A stretch of DNA of 12,971 bases from JAKQHY01 sp034429475 (GTDB lineage Bacteria > Chloroflexota > Anaerolineae > B4-G1 > SLSP01). A program made the position numbers and the translations under genes. Within the stretch, counting starts at the first letter, position 1. Each line of letters begins with the position of its first letter. The DNA lies in contig DAOUGD010000044.1 in NCBI GenBank assembly GCA_034429475.1, positions 1 to 12,971 on the forward strand, given 5' to 3'. The notes beneath the pieces were generated by a model. It was given only the letters and a program-made list of their open reading frames with translations, had not been told where the DNA came from and searched no databases. Of the stretch, positions 1 to 5,300 are shown piece after piece.

Positions 1-99
1 GTTTGGACGACTGCTGAGCTGCTCTCCTACCGAGTGCCCGCACAATTCTTGGATCAATTGTCGACACTCAAACCTTTGTTCACCCTGTTGGAAGAATGA
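1..99 (+). CDS. C-terminal tail of a possible gene (5' part outside window)
   Basis: Frame 1 is open from the first base to a TGA at 97-99 and encodes 32 residues ending in LKPLFTLLEE. The composition is protein-like (alternating Leu/aromatic/polar residues) and no minus-strand frame here has a usable start codon, so a gene running in from the left is the simplest reading. It would converge on the 96-residue gene that ends at 161. No family can be named from 32 residues. Bases 100-160 between the two stops hold no convincing terminator, only a weak interrupted inverted repeat. Another plus frame is also open here, so the call is tentative. Confidence 0.35.
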   Translation, partial: VWTTAELLSYRVPAQFLDQLSTLKPLFTLLEE

Positions 100-160
100 T
101 GTCCATCAAGGAAAATCAGGGACAACACCAATCATTGGGGGGCATTCTGAATCCTTTCCA

Positions 161-451
161 CTAAACATTCCCACTGTTTTCATAAAAAGCATCAAAACTA
201 TGCCGATCTTCGGGCAAGGGTTGCTGGATTGGATGCGGTTCAACATGCGCAGATTCCATCTTCCATTCGACCTGTGGATGACTGCTAATGTGGATAGCTT
301 CAGCTATAAAAGCATCAACATCAATTCCAAAAGTACCCCCTTCTTTCTCAACCATAATAGCGCTGGTAACAGGCACCGCCACATACGCATCTTCATACGT
401 CACACGCCGCACATGCAACATCAGTGAATAAGTTTGAGTTTCTTCTGTCAT
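161..451 (-). CDS. Hypothetical 96-residue soluble protein
   Basis: I do not recognise a named family. The protein is 96 residues, acidic and without membrane segments. It starts MTEETQTYSL, has a basic then hydrophobic stretch (HVRRVTYEDAYVAVPVT) and ends in a His/Pro-rich, probably disordered tail. The frame stays open further upstream in the overlapping gene, but that extension is Gly/Arg-rich shadow sequence. The ATG at 449-451 overlaps the TGA of the preceding membrane-protein gene as ATGA, which fixes the start and implies translational coupling. An AGAGG-like motif lies just upstream. It is the last gene of the protease / membrane protein / small protein unit, so a role linked to the membrane pair is possible but unproven. 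Confidence 0.72.
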   Translation of the reverse strand: MTEETQTYSLMLHVRRVTYEDAYVAVPVTSAIMVEKEGGTFGIDVDAFIAEAIHISSHPQVEWKMESAHVEPHPIQQPLPEDRHSFDAFYENSGNV

Positions 452-882
452 TCTTTGCCTCTGTACAAAAGTTCGCGCAGCAACAACCCGCCGCCCACGC
501 CTATAGCCATCACCGCCAGCGTGTAGACGCCGAGCAGCGCCAGCACAAGCGCCCACCATACGCCGACCGGCTCCCGCGCGCCGGAGGCCAACCCCGTGAC
601 CACCGCCAACGCCTGACTTCCAACCAGCGCGCCGACCGCGACACCCAGGCTCCAGCCGATGAGTTTCTGCCGTGAGCGCGCCCGCAGCGCCGCCCACAGC
701 AGCGCCCCGCCGCCGAGTAAAACCGCCGGGAAGAGTTCGGCGGGCATCAGGTAGTCAATCAGCCCTCTGCGCCCGGCAACGATCCGCCCTACAAAAAATA
801 AAAGAGGCGCCAGAAGGGGAAGCCACACCAACACTGTCCCGGCAATCGCCAGAATTTTGGTAAAGAGGTCTTTCTTAGGCAT
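448..882 (-). CDS. Small four-helix integral membrane protein, unknown function
   Basis: The 144-residue protein has four predicted membrane segments at about residues 9-32, 48-68, 74-99 and 107-135. Short basic loops (GRRG, RARSRQK) suggest a cytoplasmic N-terminus. No catalytic motif is visible and I do not recognise the family. The frame also opens at an ATG at 901-903, which overlaps the TAA of the CPBP gene by one base (TAATG) but has no good Shine-Dalgarno. The ATG at 880-882 is preceded by AGGGAG with a 5-base spacer and is preferred. Either start keeps it coupled to the upstream protease gene, and its stop overlaps the start of the 96-residue gene by four bases. Co-translation with an intramembrane protease suggests a partner or substrate, as inference only. 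Confidence 0.75.
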   Translation of the reverse strand: MPKKDLFTKILAIAGTVLVWLPLLAPLLFFVGRIVAGRRGLIDYLMPAELFPAVLLGGGALLWAALRARSRQKLIGWSLGVAVGALVGSQALAVVTGLASGAREPVGVWWALVLALLGVYTLAVMAIGVGGGLLLRELLYRGKE

Positions 883-887
883 CTGTT

Positions 888-893
888 CTCCCT
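888..893 (-). promoter_or_regulatory. Ribosome binding site deciding the membrane-protein start
   Basis: AGGGAG on the minus strand, five bases before the ATG at 882. It lies inside the 7-codon stretch between the two candidate starts (903 and 882) and is the main argument for the shorter product. Confidence 0.55.
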
Positions 894-902
894 GCTCAAC
901 CA

Positions 903-1715
903 TTAGCTGCCTGTTCCATTCGCCAATCTCTTTGAAAGTCGCCTAATCACTAACAAGACAATGGTCGTGAGCATTGCCGCCAGCCAGGCTCCCCAAACCG
1001 GGATCGGAAAGCCCACATTGACGAACCCATGCACCAAAATTGGGCCCCAGATATTGTCAGTGCGCCAACGGAGCAGAGCAAGCAACGCCCCCACCAACGC
1101 AGTTACAAAAACTCGGCCAATTCCCCAATACATGTGGGCAAACCCAAAGAAAATCGCGGGCAATAGAACTGCCACCCAGAGGGGAAAACGCTTTCGCAGT
1201 ACACCAAAGGCGAGGCCGCGAAACACCAATTCTTCCACAATAGCAGCCTGAAAAGCGGTGAGGAAAATAAACCACAAAGGATTTCCCCTATGAAATTCCA
1301 CAATACCCGTAAATCCTGACGGTACCAGATCGTAAACAAAAAGGCCGGCAAAAACAACACCAAAAACCAGCAACACAATCCACATCTGACGATCCTGTGG
1401 CATAAACACGCCCAACTCCCGCAGATAATCGCGATACGACTCATAGTATTTGCGCAATATACCGGGCCACAGAGCAAAAACTAGCAATACCCCACCCGCC
1501 AGGCGCAAGATATGAGTGAGCGTTTGGTATTTAACGCCGCCGATCTCAAATGCCGCATTTGCGTTTGCGATGTAATATGAAGGCGCACTACTGATCCACG
1601 CCAACACATACCACGAAACACATACAGCTATACCTATCAACAGAACGCGACGGCGGGTTGATTGCCCAGGTTCAGATTTCTGAAGCTCATCTTTTTCATC
1701 CATTAAATTGGCCAT
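903..1715 (-). CDS. CPBP-family intramembrane glutamic endopeptidase (CAAX protease-like)
   Basis: This is a polytopic membrane protein of 270 residues with the three signatures of the CPBP (Rce1/Abi) family. They are EELVFR (Glu161, Glu162, Arg166), FGFAH (Phe190, His194) and HGFVN (His229, Asn233), which supply the catalytic Glu and metal or water-coordinating residues inside the membrane. About seven to eight hydrophobic segments follow a charged N-terminus. The family cleaves substrates within or near the bilayer; bacterial members act in protein maturation, bacteriocin immunity or signalling, and the substrate here is unknown. The ATG at 1715 has a strong GGGGAGGG ribosome site four bases upstream. 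Local composition is clearly more A/T-rich than the neighbours: bases 1261-1320 have 23 G/C of 60, versus 45 of 60 in 2041-2100 of the next gene. That is compatible with separate ancestry of this cluster. Confidence 0.93.
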   Translation of the reverse strand: MANLMDEKDELQKSEPGQSTRRRVLLIGIAVCVSWYVLAWISSAPSYYIANANAAFEIGGVKYQTLTHILRLAGGVLLVFALWPGILRKYYESYRDYLRELGVFMPQDRQMWIVLLVFGVVFAGLFVYDLVPSGFTGIVEFHRGNPLWFIFLTAFQAAIVEELVFRGLAFGVLRKRFPLWVAVLLPAIFFGFAHMYWGIGRVFVTALVGALLALLRWRTDNIWGPILVHGFVNVGFPIPVWGAWLAAMLTTIVLLVIRRLSKRLANGTGS

Positions 1716-1781
1716 GCATCCCTCCCCATGCTCCCACTATCTAAATTGTTGTTAAGAAAACCATCCCCGCTCTATCGTTCC

Positions 1782-2951
1782 TCACTCCCCCAACGCCTGC
1801 TCCAAATCTGCCACAATATCCTCCACATCCTCAATCCCCACCGCGAAGCGCACCAACCCATCCGTAATCCCCGCCGCCAGCCGCGCCTCGCGCGCCACGC
1901 TGTGATGCGTGGTGCTCGCCGGGTGGGTGATGAGGCTGCGCACGTCCCCCAGGCTGACGGTGCGGGCGCAGAGCTGGACGCGGTCTTGCAGGCGCGCGCC
2001 GGCTTCCAGGCTGCCCTTCAGCTCGAAGACGACGACGCCGCCCCCGCCGCCGGGCATCTGCCGCCGCGCCAGCTCGACTTGTGGATGCGAGGGTAGCCAC
2101 GGATAGCGCACCCACGCGACTGCCGGATGCGCTTCCAGCCACTCGGCCACAGCGAGGGCGTTGGCGTTGTGCCGCGCCATTCGCAGCGGCAGTGTGGCGA
2201 CGCCGCGCGCGATCAGCCAGGCATTGAAGGGACTGAGACAGCCGCCGTAATGCCGGATTGAGCCTTTCAGCACGCGCTCGATGAAATCTGCCGGGCCGGC
2301 CACGACCCCGCCGATGGCGTCGCCGTGCCCGCCGAGGAATTTGGTGGCGGAATGGACGACGACATCCACGCCCCATTCAATGGGTCGCTGGTTGATCGGC
2401 GTGGCGAAGGTGTTGTCTATCATCGTCAGAATGCCGCGTGACTTGGCGATCTGCACGATGGCGGCGAGGTCGTTGAGGGAGAGGGTGGGGTTGCCTGGCG
2501 ATTCCAGGTAGATGAGGCGCGTGTTGGGGTGGAGCGCAGCCTCAAACGCCGCCGGATCGTCGGCCTGCGCCAGCGTCGTCTCGACGCCGTAGCGCGGCAG
2601 ATCGGCGGTTAGCAGATGATACGTGCCGCTGTACAGCCCCGTCGTCGCCACGACATGGTCGCCACCCTGCACGGCGGCCAGCACCGCCGCGCTCACCGCT
2701 GCCATGCCCGACGCAGCGGCCACGGCGGCTTCCGCGCCCTCCAACGCCGCCACCTTGTGTTCCAGCAACGCCAGAGTGGGATTGCCCCAACGCGCGTAAA
2801 TCGGCAGTTCCTCCGTCTCGAAGGCGCGCGCGGCCTCGGCGGCGCTCTCAAACAGATACGTGTTCGCCAGATGCAGCGGCGGCGCCACGTCGCGTGACGT
2901 TAAATCCGTTCCGGTGTGGATGGCGGTGGTGTGAAGTCCCCAGGGTTTCAT
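1782..2951 (-). CDS. PLP-dependent trans-sulfuration enzyme (cystathionine gamma-synthase / gamma-lyase / methionine gamma-lyase family)
   Basis: At 389 residues this is a full-length Cys/Met-metabolism PLP enzyme. Visible landmarks are YARWGNPT (52-59, phosphate-binding Tyr/Arg from the partner subunit), SGMAA (81-85), LYSGTY (106-111, stacking Tyr107), ESPGNPT (150-156), IDNTF (Asp178-180 region, pyridine-N contact), the Schiff-base lysine in SATKFLGGHGD (Lys204), and LVRFAVGIED near the C-terminus (Arg368, substrate carboxylate). The position matching the methionine gamma-lyase active-site Cys (Y-G-C-T) is Gly109 here, so a cystathionine synthase or lyase activity seems likelier than dedicated methionine gamma-lyase. 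The long insert of O-acetylhomoserine sulfhydrylases is absent. AAGGAG with a 5-base spacer supports the ATG at 2951. A 66-base gap separates it from the CPBP gene downstream, with no terminator seen. Exact substrate is not resolvable from sequence. Confidence 0.94.
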   Translation of the reverse strand: MKPWGLHTTAIHTGTDLTSRDVAPPLHLANTYLFESAAEAARAFETEELPIYARWGNPTLALLEHKVAALEGAEAAVAAASGMAAVSAAVLAAVQGGDHVVATTGLYSGTYHLLTADLPRYGVETTLAQADDPAAFEAALHPNTRLIYLESPGNPTLSLNDLAAIVQIAKSRGILTMIDNTFATPINQRPIEWGVDVVVHSATKFLGGHGDAIGGVVAGPADFIERVLKGSIRHYGGCLSPFNAWLIARGVATLPLRMARHNANALAVAEWLEAHPAVAWVRYPWLPSHPQVELARRQMPGGGGGVVVFELKGSLEAGARLQDRVQLCARTVSLGDVRSLITHPASTTHHSVAREARLAAGITDGLVRFAVGIEDVEDIVADLEQALGE

Positions 2952-2964
2952 AAAATCTCCTTGC

Positions 2965-3027
2965 GAATAGCGAATTACGAATTGCGAGTGAGGAGTTGCG
3001 GGTTAGGAGTTAGGAGTTGCGAGTGAT
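2965..3027. repeat. Heptanucleotide tandem array, nine units
   Basis: Nine consecutive 7-mers fill this stretch without a gap: gaatagc, gaattac, gaattgc, gagtgag, gagttgc, gggttag, gagttag, gagttgc, gagtgat. The consensus is close to GAGTTGC. It lies in the 114-base gap between the receiver-HAD-ATPase gene and the PLP enzyme gene and begins two bases beyond the PLP gene's ribosome site. Such heptamer arrays resemble the short tandemly repeated sequences known from cyanobacteria and seen in Chloroflexota intergenic DNA. No function is assigned. Confidence 0.8.
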
Positions 3028-3028
3028 T

Positions 3029-3060
3029 CTCCCCCTCTCCCCCTCTCCTTGTCTCCCCCT
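3029..3060. repeat. Octanucleotide CTCCCCCT array, four units
   Basis: Four contiguous 8-mers: ctccccct, ctccccct, ctccttgt, ctccccct. The third is diverged. The array starts one base after the heptamer array and ends five bases before the stop of the receiver-HAD-ATPase gene. The minus strand is a G-rich purine tract with three GGGGG runs. No intrinsic terminator is present in the gap, so transcripts of the upstream operon could continue into the PLP gene. Confidence 0.75.
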
Positions 3061-3065
3061 CGGTT

Positions 3066-5300
3066 TTACGCCAGCGTCTCCAACTCCTCATACCGGTCCA
3101 CGATGATCTCTTGCAGGGTTTGGCGCAGGGCTTCGTCGCTCATGTCGTGGCCGGTGAGTTTGTGGAGGCGGCGGGCGAGTTCGTCGTCGTGCAGGGTGCC
3201 GCGGATCCAGGATTCAAAGTCGCCGCGTTGGAGGTGCAGGCGCACAGAGGGGGCCGGCACATCGGTCAGCGCCTCGCGGAATTCCCACAGGTTGGCGGCG
3301 CTTTTGCCGGTGTGCCCCCCTTCGGGCGTGTTGAAGTAGAATCGCTTGTTTTCGGGCAGGGGCGCGCGCAGGTATTTGTGGAGGTGGCGGATGTGGGGGA
3401 TCGTGCGCGGGCCGACCTGGAATTTGACGAGGTTGGCGTCCGCCATCCACGGGCGAAGGCGATTGGGGCACAGGTACGCCTGCCCGCGCGCCAGACTGGG
3501 GAGCTGTTCCAGGGCGGAGTCGCCGTCGGGGAACCCGCTCAGGCGCGGCGTCACGGTCTCGATCTCTTCCGGCAGCGACAGGCGGGTGAGGAGCCAGTGG
3601 TCAATGGCGTCCAACAAGGCCGGCGCGATCTGGCTGGGCCGGTAGCTGATGACGCTGAACCCGCCCCACTTCATCGCGTCCACGAACATGTCGGTGAGAA
3701 TGCCGCCCTCCGGCGGGCAGAAGTGCTGGATTTCGTCCACCAGGAAGCAGTGCGGGCGGCCCCGCCGGCTGCGCAGCCCGCGCAGCGCCCGCAGGAATTC
3801 CAGCATGTAGGCCATCCGCTCGCCCCACTCGTACATCGAAATGTCCAACACCAGGCTGTTGTTCGTCCACTCGTTGAAGTTGATCACGTCGGCGACGGTG
3901 GGCAGCGGGATTTCCGGCCCGCCCATCAGCAGCGTGTGCGGCGAGGTCGCCAGCCCGCGATAGTCGCCCTCCGGGTCAATGATGCACATTTGATAGTCTT
4001 GCTTGAGCATCTCCTCGGCCAGCAAGCCCGCCAGCCAGGATTTGCCGCTGTTGCTGGCGCCAAAGATGCCGATGTTGTTTTCGATGACCGCAAAGGGATC
4101 GAGGTACACCGGCGCGCCGCTGGCGCGATGGCCCATCAGCAGACGGCGGCTGGCGCGCGGCTGCCGGTAGGGTGTGCGCCCATCGAGCAAATCCAGCAGC
4201 AGCGCCTGGACGCCCTCGCCGCGTGGTTTGTCGAGCACCGTGTCGGCCACGGCTTTGAGGGTGGGCTGCGCGTTGGCGACGGCGACGCCGAGTTCCACGG
4301 CCTCGAACAGGCTGCGGTCATTTTCCGCGTCTCCGCAAGCCACGACGTTGTGCAGCGAGTAGCCCAGTTCGGTCAAGGCATAGCGCAGTCCCGTGCCTTT
4401 GGTCGCGCCGGGCGGCAACAGCATCACGGAATCGCGGTTATATTCCACGTTGGCGCTGCTTTTGCTGTCGCGCAGCGCCTTGAGGATGGCTTCGTCGTGC
4501 GGTACGACCGTCGCTGCGATGACCATGCCGCGCTCCAACGGAACGTTCATGATTTCCAACCGTTGGAGCACGCGCGGGTCGAGGCGGCCGTAGGGCAGTG
4601 TGATCGTCTCGCGGCGGGGGAAGTAGACGACGGCGCCATTCTCGGCCACAATGGCCTCGCACAGTTCCGCAAACGGCCCTTCGGCTACGAAACTGTCGAG
4701 GGTGCGCCCGGTGACGAGGATGAGCGTGATGCCGGCAATTTTCGCCTGCTTGAGGGTTTTCCAGGTTTCGTTGGAGACTCGGCCCTCCTCGGCCAGCGTC
4801 CCATCCAGGTCACTGGCAAGAACGATCAAGTGCGCCGATTTGCGCTTCTCCGGGCTGGGGATGGGGGAGCGGCTGCGGTCGGTCGGGAGTTCCTCTGGGA
4901 GGATCGGCGCGGTCGGCTCGGTCAGAATCCGTTCAACGACGCGCAGGATGTCCTGGAGGCGGAAGGGTTTGGGGAGGTAGGCGTTCGCCAGCTCGCGCGC
5001 GCGTTCTTCCACTTCGGGGGAGCCAAAGGCGGTGATGAGGATGGTGCGGAGGTCGGGATGAATCTGGCGGGCGCGTTCGAGCAGTTCCAGGCCGTTGATC
5101 CCCGGCAGGCGGTAGTCGGAGATGAGCAGTTCAAAATGACGCTCGTGCAGGCGGGCCAGCGCCGACTCGCCGGAGTCGCAGGTTTCCACCCGGTAGAGGC
5201 CATCCTGATGGAGTCCCAGGGCGCGGTGCAGAGCGCGGGCGACACCCAGGGAATCTTCGACGATGAGAATCCGCGCGGCACTGGAAACGGGGGTGTTCAT
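3066..5300 (-). CDS. Fusion protein: response-regulator receiver + HAD-IIB phosphatase + HerA/DUF87-like ATPase
   Basis: At 744 residues, three known folds sit in one chain. Residues 10-125 are a CheY-like receiver with Glu15/Asp16, phosphoacceptor Asp62 (SDYRLPG), Thr90 and Lys111 (LPKPF). Residues 157-372 are a Cof-type HAD phosphatase with DLDGT (nucleophile Asp164, acid/base Asp166), VTGR (196-199), Lys301 and GDAENDR (323-329), with a cap between. Residues 385-650 are a P-loop ATPase with Walker A GASNSGKS (414-421), the HerA/VirB4-like IDPEGDY (441-447) and Walker B FLVDEIQHF (Asp522, Glu523). The tail (about 670-744) carries GDFESWI and looks like a small helical domain resembling DUF5752. 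There is no DNA-binding output domain and no membrane segment. The ATG overlaps the kinase stop as ATGA, with AGGAG 11 bases upstream. A kinase-controlled phosphatase/ATPase is inferred; the substrate is unknown. All key catalytic residues are present. Confidence 0.93.
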   Translation of the reverse strand: MNTPVSSAARILIVEDSLGVARALHRALGLHQDGLYRVETCDSGESALARLHERHFELLISDYRLPGINGLELLERARQIHPDLRTILITAFGSPEVEERARELANAYLPKPFRLQDILRVVERILTEPTAPILPEELPTDRSRSPIPSPEKRKSAHLIVLASDLDGTLAEEGRVSNETWKTLKQAKIAGITLILVTGRTLDSFVAEGPFAELCEAIVAENGAVVYFPRRETITLPYGRLDPRVLQRLEIMNVPLERGMVIAATVVPHDEAILKALRDSKSSANVEYNRDSVMLLPPGATKGTGLRYALTELGYSLHNVVACGDAENDRSLFEAVELGVAVANAQPTLKAVADTVLDKPRGEGVQALLLDLLDGRTPYRQPRASRRLLMGHRASGAPVYLDPFAVIENNIGIFGASNSGKSWLAGLLAEEMLKQDYQMCIIDPEGDYRGLATSPHTLLMGGPEIPLPTVADVINFNEWTNNSLVLDISMYEWGERMAYMLEFLRALRGLRSRRGRPHCFLVDEIQHFCPPEGGILTDMFVDAMKWGGFSVISYRPSQIAPALLDAIDHWLLTRLSLPEEIETVTPRLSGFPDGDSALEQLPSLARGQAYLCPNRLRPWMADANLVKFQVGPRTIPHIRHLHKYLRAPLPENKRFYFNTPEGGHTGKSAANLWEFREALTDVPAPSVRLHLQRGDFESWIRGTLHDDELARRLHKLTGHDMSDEALRQTLQEIIVDRYEELETLA

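Noticed and set aside
2..427. Plus-strand frame 2 open from the left edge to 427
   Set aside because: It is antisense to the coupled 96-residue gene, and the translation is rich in His/Asn/Ser without family features.
452..697. N-terminal extension of the 96-residue protein
   Set aside because: The extension is a Gly/Arg-rich shadow of the membrane-protein gene; the ATGA junction at 448-451 marks the real start.
1716..1781. Promoter between the PLP enzyme and CPBP genes
   Set aside because: Only poor -10/-35 matches are present in the 66 bases; read-through from upstream is equally possible.
2965..3060. CRISPR array
   Set aside because: Units are 7 or 8 bases and contiguous, with no spacers and no cas genes nearby.
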